Source: Pseudomonas viciae | Lineage (GTDB): Bacteria; Pseudomonadota; Gammaproteobacteria; Pseudomonadales; Pseudomonadaceae | DNA length: 64,000 nucleotides | NCBI RefSeq assembly: GCF_004786035.1 | Contig: NZ_CP035088.1 | Span: 4,066,001-4,130,000, forward strand | Direction of reading: 5' to 3' | In this document: piece by piece, positions 33,163 through 42,671 of the stretch | Position numbering within the stretch: the first letter of the stretch is position 1 | Layout: each line of letters starts with the position of its first letter | Made by a program: the position numbers and the translations under genes | The notes under the pieces: generated by a model | Told to the model about the DNA's origin: nothing | The model's input: the letters and a program-made list of their open reading frames with translations, nothing else | Database searches by the model: none

Positions 33163-36100
33163 TTACTCTTCCATCTCTGATAACAGGCGCTGCATTTCGT
33201 CCAGGGCTTCGTCAGTCGAAGGACCTTGGGGTTTCTCGATCTGCTCGGCAAGACCGGCAATCGTCGGGTTATGGAACAGGCTGCGCAGCTCGATCCTGAT
33301 GCCGAAACGGCTCTCGACCTGGGTCATCAGGCGCATCGCCAACAACGAATGCCCGCCCAGCTCGAAGAAACTGTTGAACACCCCGACTTGCGGCACCTCA
33401 AGCAGGCCCTGCCAGATTTCGGCCAGTTGCCGCTCCAGTTCGTTGCGCGGCGCCACGCCCTGTACAGCGATGGGCTGCGGTGCCGGCAAGGCCTTGCGGT
33501 CGATTTTGCCGTTGGCATTGAGGGCAAAACGCGGCTGCTCGATAAAACCGGCCGGGACCATGTAGCCCGGCAACACGCCTTCGAGATGCCGTCGCAGGGC
33601 CACTTGATCAATGGGGCTGGGCGCCTGCAGCCAAGCGAACAGGCTTTGACTGCGCGGATCAATCATCACCACGGCCTCCTCCACGCCTGGGTAACGACGT
33701 ATCAGCGATTCGATCTCACCGGGCTCGATGCGGAACCCACGCACCTTGACCTGGAAGTCGCTGCGACCGACATAAGCCAGCCGACCGTCAGCGCGCCGGC
33801 GTACCAGGTCGCCGGTGCGATACATGCGGCTGCCAGGTTCGCCGGCATAGGGGTCAGGCAGATAGACCGCAGCCGTTGCGGCGGCGGCATGCTGATAGCC
33901 ACGGGTAACCCCGGCGCCCGCGATATACAGCTCCCCGGTCGTGCCCAGCGGCACCGGACGCAGCATCTCATCGAGCACATAGCAGCGGGTATTGAGCAAC
34001 GGCGCGCCAATATCAGCCACGCCGGACGGCACGTCCTGCAACGCCTGCGTGGTCGACCAGACGGTGGTTTCGGTCGGACCGTAGGCGTTGATCAGTACCA
34101 CGCCGCGGCTACGCAGCTCGGTCACCAGTTCGCCCGGAACCGCTTCACCACCAATCAGCCCGCGCACGGGCGGCCAGTCGGCCTGCCCGGTTTCCAGCAG
34201 GATCTGCCAGCCAGCGGGAGTCGCCTGGAACACCGTGGCGCGGCGCAGCAAGGCAAACAGTTGATGGCCATCGACGACCTGCTCGCGACGGGCCAGCAAT
34301 AGGGCCGCGCCATTGACCAGCGGCAAAAACAGTTCCGGCTTGCACATATCAAACGCGTAAGTGGTACTGGCCAACCAGACATCCGTGGCGCTGAGTGGCA
34401 ACTGCCGATCGAGCCCGGACAGCAGGTTGCTCAGGTTCTCGCGGGTGACCTGCACGCCTTTTGGTGTACCGGTCGAGCCCGAGGTGTAGATCACATAAGC
34501 ACGTTGCTGAGGGTTGACCGCCAGCGCCAGGTTGTCGGCGCTGCATGCCTCCAGCGACAACTGATCGAGCCAGACATTGTCGACACCGCTCAAGGCATCG
34601 CCACACTGACTTTCGCTGAGCACCAGGGCCGGACGCGCGTGCTCGATGATAAAGCGCAGGCGATCTGCCGGGTGTTGCGGATCCAGGGGCAGGTACGCCG
34701 CGCCGGCTTTGTGAATGGCCAGCAGGGTTGGCAGCAACCACGGGCCTCGACTCAGGCAGACGGCAATCAGGTCATCGGTGCCGACACCCTGCGCCCGCAG
34801 CCAATGGGCCAGGCGATTGCTGAGGGCATTGAGCTGGGCATAACTCAATTGCCGATCCTGGCAATCGACCGCCAACGCCTGGGGTGTCAACGCCACTTGA
34901 CGCTCGAAGCGGGCAATCAGATCCACTTCGCCGTGCAATGCCTCGGCGGGCTGGTGCCATGGCCGCTGGGCCAGGGCGTGATCGGCATTGGCCAGGTCGA
35001 TGTCCCATAGGCGCGCCTGTGAGTTTTTCAGCATGCCGTCGAGCAGATGCAGATATTCGTCGGCATAACGTTGCGCCGTCCGGGCCAGGAACAGGTCGGT
35101 GTTGTACTCCAGCACACATTGCCAATCGTCACCGTGCTGCTCGATGTGCAAGCCGATATCCACCAGGGCGCTGTCACTTTCCACATCCAACCGCTGTGCC
35201 GGCAAACCGGCGAAGCTGTGCTCACCCTTTGCGGCGACATCGCGCTGGATCAGGTTGAACAACGCCTGGAACAGCGGTGTGTGGCTAAGGTCGCGGCGCA
35301 CTTGCAACGCCTCCACCAGTCGCTCGAAAGGGACATCCCCATGCTGCTGAGCAGCCAGGTGAGTGGCTTGCAGTTGCTGCCAGAACTGTTCGACCGGTTG
35401 CTGGGCATCAATGTGACTGCGCATCACCTGGGTGGTCGCGAAGTAGCCAATCAGGTTGTCGGTGTGGGCCTGGTGGCGATGGGCGACCGGCAGGCCAATC
35501 CAGATTTCACGCTGGCCCGAGTGTCTGGCCAGGAGAACTTTCCAGGCTGCCAGCAACGGCGCGAACGCCGTCAGCCCATGGCGTTGCGCGGTCTCACGCA
35601 ACTCCTTGACCAGGGTTGCCGGCAGGCTGAAGCGCAAGCGCTGGCCGTTGTAACCCTGCTGCGCAGGGCGTGGCAGGTCGGTCGGCAGGTTCAGCACCGG
35701 CGGCTCCCCTGCCAGGGTTCGACGCCAGTACTCCAACTGCGATTCGATACACGCTTGCCCTGCGGGACTCTGCCAACTGGCGGCGATGTCAGAAAACTGC
35801 AGCGGTAGTGGCGCCAGGCAAGCGCTGTGCCCTTCCAGCAACGCCTGGTAGATCAGTTGCAGTTCATTGAAGAAAATTTCCAGCGAACGGGCATCGGCGA
35901 TGATGTGGTGCAAGGTGACCTGCAACACACTCAGGCTTTGGCCCTGGTACACACGTACCCGCCACAGCGGGGGCGCCGAAAGATCGAAGGGACGCTGCGC
36001 CTCTTGACTCAGTTTCTGCGCAAAAACTGGCGAATGCGCGTCTATCTCCAGCGGCTCGAAGCTCAGCGGTAGCGCCGTGAGCGCCTCGACCTGCTGACGT

Positions 36101-39100
36101 GCGCCCTCGGACGTTTCGCTGAACACCGTGCGCAGACTGTGCTGGCGGCTGATCAGTTGCGTCAGTGCCTGCTCCAGCAACGACGGTTGCAGCGCCCCCT
36201 CCAGACGCAAGGCGAGGGACAAATGGTAGGCCTGGGTATCGCCCTGCAAACGATCGAGGAACCACAGCCGTTGCTGGGTGAAATGCAGCGGTGCCATGGG
36301 TTCTGCAAAATGACGCAGGACGCCCTCGGCCTCAACGCTCGCCGCCGCCAGCTGCGCCGCCAGATCCCGCAGGACCGGCTGCTCGAACACCGTGCGCAAA
36401 GGCAGGCGCCGGCCATGCTGCTCGGCCATTCGCGCCACCAGACGCGCCGCCAGCAGAGAATGGCCGCCCAAGGCGAAGAAATTATCGTCGGCACCGATAT
36501 CGGTGCATCCCAACAGTTCCTCCCAGAGCTTGGCCAGCGCCTGCTCCCATTCGCCCGAAAGCACACCGCTCTGGCCGTCGCGCGGTACCGGTGCCGGCAA
36601 CGCCTTGCGGTCGACCTTGCCGCTTGGGCTCAAAGGCAGGGTGTCCAGGCGCACGAACTGGCTTGGCAACATGTAGTCCGGCAATTGCGCGCCGAGCGTC
36701 TCACGCAGCATCGCTTCATCCAGTGCGTCGCCGGCGTAGTAACCCACCAGACTCGCTGTTTCACCGCTGCCCAACAGCACGACAGCCGCTTCGCGAACCC
36801 CGGGAATACGCGCCAGCAGCGCTTCGATTTCACCCAGTTCGATTCGGAAGCCGCGCAGTTTGACCTGGAAATCCAGACGCCCCAGGTAATCCAGGCCGCC
36901 CTGGCTGTTGCGACGAACCCGGTCACCGGTGCGGTACATGCGGGCGCCAGGCACGAAAGGATCGGGCAGGAAAGCCGCCGCGGTCAGTCGCGCCGCCGCG
37001 AAGTAACCACGACCGAGGTTGGCCCCGGCCAGATACAGTTCACCCGGTACACCTGCGGCCACTGGCTGCAGATCAGCATCGAGGACATACGCCGCGGTAT
37101 TGGCCACCGGTTGCCCGATCGGCACTTCCACACCCGCCTCACCACCGCTGCGTACTTCAAAAGTGCTGTAGACCGTCGCTTCTGTCGGCCCGTAACCGTT
37201 GATGACCCTGGCGCCCCTGCCCTCGATGGCTTCGGCCAATGCACACGGCAAGGCCTCCCCACCGGAAACGGCACGCACGCCTTGCCAACTGCGCGAGGTA
37301 TGCGCCACCAGCATCCGCCAGGTCGCCGGAGTGGCTTGCATGACCGTCGGTTGCCCTGTCATCAACAGCTGATCGATCGCTTGGGGATCGCGCGCCTGTT
37401 CGCGATCGGCCAACAGGATGCTGGCGCCATGCGCCAAAGGCAGCAGCAACTCGACAATGGCGATATCAAAGGTCGCGGTGGTCAATGCCAGCACCCGATC
37501 CCGGGCCGTCATCGGCAAGACCTGCTCCACGGCCAGCATCAGGTTCATCAGGTTGCCACGGCTGATGGCCACGCCTTTGGGCTGGCCGGTGGAGCCGGAG
37601 GTGTACAACACGTAAGCGAGCTGCTCCGCAGTCGATGCCGGCGCCTTGTAGCTGTCGACGGCGCTCATGGCATCGATGTCAAGCAACGGCACGCCGCTAT
37701 TCCACTGCGCCAACACCGCCAGGCTCGCGGCAGTGCCCAGACACAGTTTGGGTTGCGCCGCCTCAAGAATGTAACGACCGCGCTCCGGTGGCGTGTCCTC
37801 GGCCAGCGGCACATAGGCGGCGCCGGCCTTGAGGATCGCCAGCATGGCCATGGGCAGACGGGCATCACGGGGCAGGCTCAGGGCCACTCGATCTTCGATG
37901 CCAACGCCATGGGCCTGCAAGGCCGCCGCCAGTCGCTCGGCGGCCTGATCCAGTTCGGCATAGCTCAGGCGCTCATTGCCGGCCAGTACGGCGATTGCGT
38001 CGGGTTGGCGGGCCACCTGAAGCGCAAAGGCCTGGAGGATGTCCTGCTGACCGGCCACGCCGTGCCCTTCGATCCGGGCAAGGCCGCGTTCGGCAGGTTG
38101 CCAGGCCAGCTCACCCAAGGCTTGCCCTGGCTGCTCGAGCAGCGCGTCGAGCAACGCCAGATACTGCTCGGCCATCGCCTGCACCGTCTGTTCGCGGAAC
38201 AGGTCGCTGCTGTATTGAAGGCTCAGGCTGATGCCATGTTCGCTGTCACGCACATCCAGGTGCAGGTCACACAGGGCGCTGTCCGGGCGGTTATCCAACG
38301 GCTCGGCGATCACATCGGTCAGTTCGAAACGCTCCAGGGCGTTACCCGGAAAGTAGTTGAACATCGCCTGGAACAAGGGGTTGTAACTCACCTGCCGAGC
38401 CACGCCGAGCTGCTCGATCAAGTAATCGAACGGTAAATCCTGATGGGACTGAACCGACACGGACAACGCTTGCAGCTCGTTCATCAGTTGCAGCAGGCTG
38501 CGTTCGCCCGAGAGTTTTTTGCGATACACCAGCGTGTTGACGAAGCAACCGACCAGGGGCTGCAGGACCCCATGGTGCCGGTTGGCGACGGGAATCCCGA
38601 CCAGAATGTCGTCCACGCCGCTGCGGCTGCGCAACAGCAGCTGAAACGCGGTCAGCATCGGGATGAAATTGCTCCAGCCGTGACGGGCACTGAACGCGCG
38701 CAAGCGGGCCGTCAGGGCCTCGGACAAACGCCGTTCAACACGCCCACCCGCCTGGCTGGCCTGGGCCGGACGGGGAAAATCGGCCGCCAGCTCCAGCACC
38801 GGCAGCTCGCCGGCCAATTGCTCGCGCCAGTAGGCCAGTTCCTGCTCGCACGCCTTGCTGTTCATCCATTGGCGTTGCCAGAGTGCGTAGTCGGCGTACT
38901 GCATCGACGGCGCCGGCTGCTCTGTGGTCAGACCCTCTCGCCGGTTGCGGTACTGCTTGCATACACCGTCGATGATCAATTGCAGGGACCAGCCATCGGC
39001 AACGATGTGATGGCAGTTCAACGACAGGACACAGACATCCGGCGCCAGGCGATAGAGTCTGGCCCGCAGCAACGGCGCGGCTTCCAGGGCGAACGGGGTC

Positions 39101-42100
39101 ATTGCATCCTGACGCAGCAGCTCGTGCAGCGCCTGTTCGCTCCGCACCTCGATCAATGGCATCTCAAGCTCGATACGAGCCAGGATCACCTGGCTCGGCC
39201 CTTGAGCTTCGCCGATAAACCCGGTGCGCAGCACTTCGTGCTGATCGACCACGGCCTGCAGGGCAGCCTGCAGGTCGGCGATATGCAGCTCGCCGGTCAA
39301 GCGCACGGCACCGGCCAGGTTGTAGGCGGGACTTTGCGGATCCAGTTGTTGCAGGAACCACAGGCGCTGCTGGGCAAACGACAGTGGCAGTTTCTCAGGG
39401 CGCGGCAACAGCGTTGGCGATGACTTCACCGTGCTGGCCTGGCTTTCCAGCCAATCGGCCATGGCGGCGATGGTCGGGCGCTCGAACACCACGCGCAGGG
39501 GCAAGTCCTTGCCACTGAGTTTGCCGATCAGACCAATCAGTTGTGTGGCCAACAGCGAATGACCGCCTAGCTCGAAGAAGTTGTCTTCGACACCCACCTG
39601 ACCCAGTCCCAGCACACTTTGCCAGGCCTCGACCAACTGCCCTTGCAGCTCGCTGCTGGGCGCGACATAGCGGGCCTGGCTTTGCGCGGCGAAATCCGGC
39701 GCGGGCAAGGATTTACGGTCGATCTTGCCATTGCCATTGAGTGGAAAGCGCTCAAGAAACACAAAGGCGCCCGGCGTCATGTACGGCGGCAGGTTACCCA
39801 GGACATGCTCGCGCAAGGCCTCGATGCTGGCCTGGGCATCGGCCACTACATAAGCCACCAGGACCTTGGCGCGTTGCTGGTCATCACGGGCAACAACCAC
39901 CGCTTCCCGGACTCCTGGGTAACGGGTCAGGCAGGCTTCGATCTCGTCCAGTTCAATACGGTGTCCGCGGATCTTGACTTGATGGTCGGTACGGCCGACG
40001 TATTCAAGATCCCCATTGGGCAGGAAGCGCGCCAAGTCGCCAGTGCGATAAAGACGGGAACCATCGTTGGCGATCGGGTCCGGCAGGAACACCGCCGCCG
40101 TGCGCGCCGGGTCGGCCATGTAACCGCGCCCGACGCCAACCCCGGCGACGAAGATTTCCCCGACAGCACCCGCCGGTACGGGCTGCAGATCAGCATTGAG
40201 CAGGTACAAGCGGTTATTCAGCGTGGCGCGACCGATCGGCACATTGATACGTTGCTCCGGCAAACGTTCGAGCAACGGATGAAAAGCCACGTCATCGGAG
40301 CATTCGGCCGGTCCATAGGCGTTCATCAACGGAATAGCGGGATAGCGTTCGAACCAGCGCCGCGCCAATGCCGGCGGCAGCGCCTCGCCAGTGGCCAACA
40401 CCCAGCGCAGGGGCGAACGTTCGAGCCCTGCGTCGAGCAGGCTCTGCATCAACGACGGCACGGCTTCGAGAATGCTGATGCCATGCCGTTCAATGGCCGA
40501 AGCCAGCGCGTCAGGATCCTGCACGACGCAATCGCCGAGGATCACCGTGCGCGCGCCGAGCACCAGGCCGGCGAGGGTTTGCCAGACGGAAATGTCGAAG
40601 CACTGCGGCGCGGTCTGGGCAATCACATCGGTCGCATCGAGCCCCAGCCCCGGCAGTTTGCCGAGAATGTTATTGAGCATGCCGGCGTGCGCCACCATGG
40701 CCCCTTTGGGCGTGCCGGTGGAGCCGGAAGTGAAGATGCAATAGGCCAGCGAACGGTCGTGAACCGGGATGTTCAGGTCGTCATCGCCGTAGCTGCCCAG
40801 TGCCGAGGGCTCGTAGAGCACAGACTTGGGGCGCTGTTCGAGAAACCCTAAAGCCTCCATCGCCAGTTCGCCCTGCCCGACGCTGTGAACCAGCAACGGC
40901 GTGCGGCTCTGGCGCAGGACCTGGGCCAATCGTTGAGGCGGGTTGCGTGGATCGAGCGGCAACCAACCGGCACCGGCCTTGAGCGTGGCGACAATCATCA
41001 CCACCAGGTCCAGGCCTCGCTCATCGAACACCGCGATCAAATCGTCGGCTTTGACACCCTGTGCGCGCAAGTGCCGGGCCAGACGGTTGGCGGCGCGGTT
41101 CAACTGGTCGAACGTCAGGCTTTGCTCGCCGTGAACCATGGCAATGCGTTCGGGCGTCTGGCGAACCTGTTGCTGAAAGCGCTCGATGTACAGCGGATTC
41201 AGCAGCTGTTCGTCGGCCGCCAGACCACCTCCGGCCCAAACCTGCTGCTGGAGGGCAACTTCACGTTCATCGAGCATCGCCAAGTGATGCAAGGGGGTCT
41301 CGGCGTTCGTGCGCAGGGCATCACCGATGTTCAGCAGCAACGTGCGGAAGTGGCGCAGCATCTGCTCGACTTCTTCGCGCAGGAACCAGTCGGTCTGATA
41401 GGTCAGTTGCAAATGCAGGCGCTCTCCCGGAACGATCACCACCGTGATGGGGTAGTTCGTATGGGTGCGGTTGGCCATGTCGCTGATCAGGTAGTCCAGT
41501 TGCCCCTGACGCAAGTCGGCGGCAATGGGCGCGTTCTCGAACACGAACAGGCTCTGGAACAAATCCTGACGCTGTACTTCGCTCCAGCGCTGGATCTCGG
41601 CCAGGGACACACTCTCGTGTTCGCGCAGGCTCAAGTTCTCGGTCTGCAAGGCCTTCAACCACGGGCCCAGCGCGTCATCCGGGCGCCAACCCCAGCGCAG
41701 CGGCAAACTGTTGATGAACAGCCCGACGATGCTTTCCATACCTTGCAGGTGGACCGGGCGACCGGCGACCGTGATACCGAACACCAGATCGCGATCACCG
41801 CTGTAACGCGCCAACAGCAAAGCCCAGGCCCCCTGCACCAGGGTGTTCAGGGTAATGCCGTGTTGGGCCGCCGCGCTTTGCAGCGCCTGGGTCTGCTCAA
41901 GCTCCAGATGTTCGACACAGTCCTCAACGGGCTCGGCGGCGCCCTGAATGCGCCCGACATGACCGAAGCCAAATTCATTGGGCGTGTCGAAACCCGCCAG
42001 GCGCTGTTGCCAGAACGCCTGATGATCTTCCGGCTTCTGGGTTTCCAGCCAACGAATGAAATCACGGTACGGACGCGGTGCCGGCAAATTCAGCCGACGA

Positions 42101-42627
42101 CCTTCCTGGGCGGCGCGGTAGCCGTTGAGGAAGTCCATCATGATGATCGAGAAGCACCAGGCGTCCATCAGGATGTGGTGATAGCTGCGCACGAACTGGT
42201 AGGTGTCGGGCGCCAACTTGTAGAGCCTGACGCGCATCAGGGGCGCCTTGGTAAAGTCCAGCCCCTGGGTGCGTTCGTCGCTGAGCAATTGCTCCAGGCG
42301 ATCCTGCTGCTCGCCTTCGCTTAGATGCGACCAGTCCTCGTAGGTGATCGGTAATTCGACCTGCTTGTGCACCACCTGCATCGGACGCTTTTGCTGTTTC
42401 CAGACAAAGGAGGTGCGCAGCAACTCGTGGCGCTCCACCACCTGCGCCCAGGCCTGACGGAACGCCGCCAGATCGAGATTCGGCATGACCATGACATGAC
42501 GGTATTGCAGCAGATACATACCCTTGCCCGGGTGCAGCAGACTGTGGAACAACAGTCCTTGCTGCATGGGAGCCAGCGGATAAATCGCTTCGATGTTGCG
42601 CGAAAGTGCTTTGACCTTGTCGTTCAT
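33163..42627 (-). CDS. NRPS 2: C-A(Dab)-T-C-A-T-C-A-T, three modules
   Basis: The protein has about 3154 residues from the ATG at 42627. A GTG at 42675 overlapping the previous stop would add 16 residues but has no ribosome site. The first C domain (HHILMDA, starting IEAIYPLAPMQQGLLFHSLL) is of the type that follows an epimerase. A1 gives D-I-W-E-L-T-A-D-D, the known 2,4-diaminobutyrate code. A2 gives D-I-V-Q-V-G-G-V-Y and A3 gives D-M-P-Q-L-G-A-V-W; I cannot assign these, though both resemble the glycine group at 278 and 301. T domains read DNFFELGGHSLL, DNFFALGGHSLL and NSFFELGGHSLL. The second and third C motifs are HHIVADG and HHIIADA. There is no terminal epimerase or thioesterase. Confidence 0.93.
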   Translation of the reverse strand: MNDKVKALSRNIEAIYPLAPMQQGLLFHSLLHPGKGMYLLQYRHVMVMPNLDLAAFRQAWAQVVERHELLRTSFVWKQQKRPMQVVHKQVELPITYEDWSHLSEGEQQDRLEQLLSDERTQGLDFTKAPLMRVRLYKLAPDTYQFVRSYHHILMDAWCFSIIMMDFLNGYRAAQEGRRLNLPAPRPYRDFIRWLETQKPEDHQAFWQQRLAGFDTPNEFGFGHVGRIQGAAEPVEDCVEHLELEQTQALQSAAAQHGITLNTLVQGAWALLLARYSGDRDLVFGITVAGRPVHLQGMESIVGLFINSLPLRWGWRPDDALGPWLKALQTENLSLREHESVSLAEIQRWSEVQRQDLFQSLFVFENAPIAADLRQGQLDYLISDMANRTHTNYPITVVIVPGERLHLQLTYQTDWFLREEVEQMLRHFRTLLLNIGDALRTNAETPLHHLAMLDEREVALQQQVWAGGGLAADEQLLNPLYIERFQQQVRQTPERIAMVHGEQSLTFDQLNRAANRLARHLRAQGVKADDLIAVFDERGLDLVVMIVATLKAGAGWLPLDPRNPPQRLAQVLRQSRTPLLVHSVGQGELAMEALGFLEQRPKSVLYEPSALGSYGDDDLNIPVHDRSLAYCIFTSGSTGTPKGAMVAHAGMLNNILGKLPGLGLDATDVIAQTAPQCFDISVWQTLAGLVLGARTVILGDCVVQDPDALASAIERHGISILEAVPSLMQSLLDAGLERSPLRWVLATGEALPPALARRWFERYPAIPLMNAYGPAECSDDVAFHPLLERLPEQRINVPIGRATLNNRLYLLNADLQPVPAGAVGEIFVAGVGVGRGYMADPARTAAVFLPDPIANDGSRLYRTGDLARFLPNGDLEYVGRTDHQVKIRGHRIELDEIEACLTRYPGVREAVVVARDDQQRAKVLVAYVVADAQASIEALREHVLGNLPPYMTPGAFVFLERFPLNGNGKIDRKSLPAPDFAAQSQARYVAPSSELQGQLVEAWQSVLGLGQVGVEDNFFELGGHSLLATQLIGLIGKLSGKDLPLRVVFERPTIAAMADWLESQASTVKSSPTLLPRPEKLPLSFAQQRLWFLQQLDPQSPAYNLAGAVRLTGELHIADLQAALQAVVDQHEVLRTGFIGEAQGPSQVILARIELEMPLIEVRSEQALHELLRQDAMTPFALEAAPLLRARLYRLAPDVCVLSLNCHHIVADGWSLQLIIDGVCKQYRNRREGLTTEQPAPSMQYADYALWQRQWMNSKACEQELAYWREQLAGELPVLELAADFPRPAQASQAGGRVERRLSEALTARLRAFSARHGWSNFIPMLTAFQLLLRSRSGVDDILVGIPVANRHHGVLQPLVGCFVNTLVYRKKLSGERSLLQLMNELQALSVSVQSHQDLPFDYLIEQLGVARQVSYNPLFQAMFNYFPGNALERFELTDVIAEPLDNRPDSALCDLHLDVRDSEHGISLSLQYSSDLFREQTVQAMAEQYLALLDALLEQPGQALGELAWQPAERGLARIEGHGVAGQQDILQAFALQVARQPDAIAVLAGNERLSYAELDQAAERLAAALQAHGVGIEDRVALSLPRDARLPMAMLAILKAGAAYVPLAEDTPPERGRYILEAAQPKLCLGTAASLAVLAQWNSGVPLLDIDAMSAVDSYKAPASTAEQLAYVLYTSGSTGQPKGVAISRGNLMNLMLAVEQVLPMTARDRVLALTTATFDIAIVELLLPLAHGASILLADREQARDPQAIDQLLMTGQPTVMQATPATWRMLVAHTSRSWQGVRAVSGGEALPCALAEAIEGRGARVINGYGPTEATVYSTFEVRSGGEAGVEVPIGQPVANTAAYVLDADLQPVAAGVPGELYLAGANLGRGYFAAARLTAAAFLPDPFVPGARMYRTGDRVRRNSQGGLDYLGRLDFQVKLRGFRIELGEIEALLARIPGVREAAVVLLGSGETASLVGYYAGDALDEAMLRETLGAQLPDYMLPSQFVRLDTLPLSPSGKVDRKALPAPVPRDGQSGVLSGEWEQALAKLWEELLGCTDIGADDNFFALGGHSLLAARLVARMAEQHGRRLPLRTVFEQPVLRDLAAQLAAASVEAEGVLRHFAEPMAPLHFTQQRLWFLDRLQGDTQAYHLSLALRLEGALQPSLLEQALTQLISRQHSLRTVFSETSEGARQQVEALTALPLSFEPLEIDAHSPVFAQKLSQEAQRPFDLSAPPLWRVRVYQGQSLSVLQVTLHHIIADARSLEIFFNELQLIYQALLEGHSACLAPLPLQFSDIAASWQSPAGQACIESQLEYWRRTLAGEPPVLNLPTDLPRPAQQGYNGQRLRFSLPATLVKELRETAQRHGLTAFAPLLAAWKVLLARHSGQREIWIGLPVAHRHQAHTDNLIGYFATTQVMRSHIDAQQPVEQFWQQLQATHLAAQQHGDVPFERLVEALQVRRDLSHTPLFQALFNLIQRDVAAKGEHSFAGLPAQRLDVESDSALVDIGLHIEQHGDDWQCVLEYNTDLFLARTAQRYADEYLHLLDGMLKNSQARLWDIDLANADHALAQRPWHQPAEALHGEVDLIARFERQVALTPQALAVDCQDRQLSYAQLNALSNRLAHWLRAQGVGTDDLIAVCLSRGPWLLPTLLAIHKAGAAYLPLDPQHPADRLRFIIEHARPALVLSESQCGDALSGVDNVWLDQLSLEACSADNLALAVNPQQRAYVIYTSGSTGTPKGVQVTRENLSNLLSGLDRQLPLSATDVWLASTTYAFDMCKPELFLPLVNGAALLLARREQVVDGHQLFALLRRATVFQATPAGWQILLETGQADWPPVRGLIGGEAVPGELVTELRSRGVVLINAYGPTETTVWSTTQALQDVPSGVADIGAPLLNTRCYVLDEMLRPVPLGTTGELYIAGAGVTRGYQHAAAATAAVYLPDPYAGEPGSRMYRTGDLVRRRADGRLAYVGRSDFQVKVRGFRIEPGEIESLIRRYPGVEEAVVMIDPRSQSLFAWLQAPSPIDQVALRRHLEGVLPGYMVPAGFIEQPRFALNANGKIDRKALPAPQPIAVQGVAPRNELERQLAEIWQGLLEVPQVGVFNSFFELGGHSLLAMRLMTQVESRFGIRIELRSLFHNPTIAGLAEQIEKPQGPSTDEALDEMQRLLSEMEE

Positions 42628-42671
42628 GCTGACGGTATCCGAACCTGTAATGTATGGGGACGCAGGGGTAA

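Noticed and set aside
36139..38436. 765-codon plus-strand frame inside NRPS 2, and similar long plus-strand frames at 24455-25792, 33226-34302, 39619-40851 and 40885-42324
   Set aside because: They are antisense shadows caused by strong third-position GC in the NRPS genes. Their translations are rich in Gln, His and Arg without recognisable motifs, and the minus-strand frames carry clear NRPS motifs.
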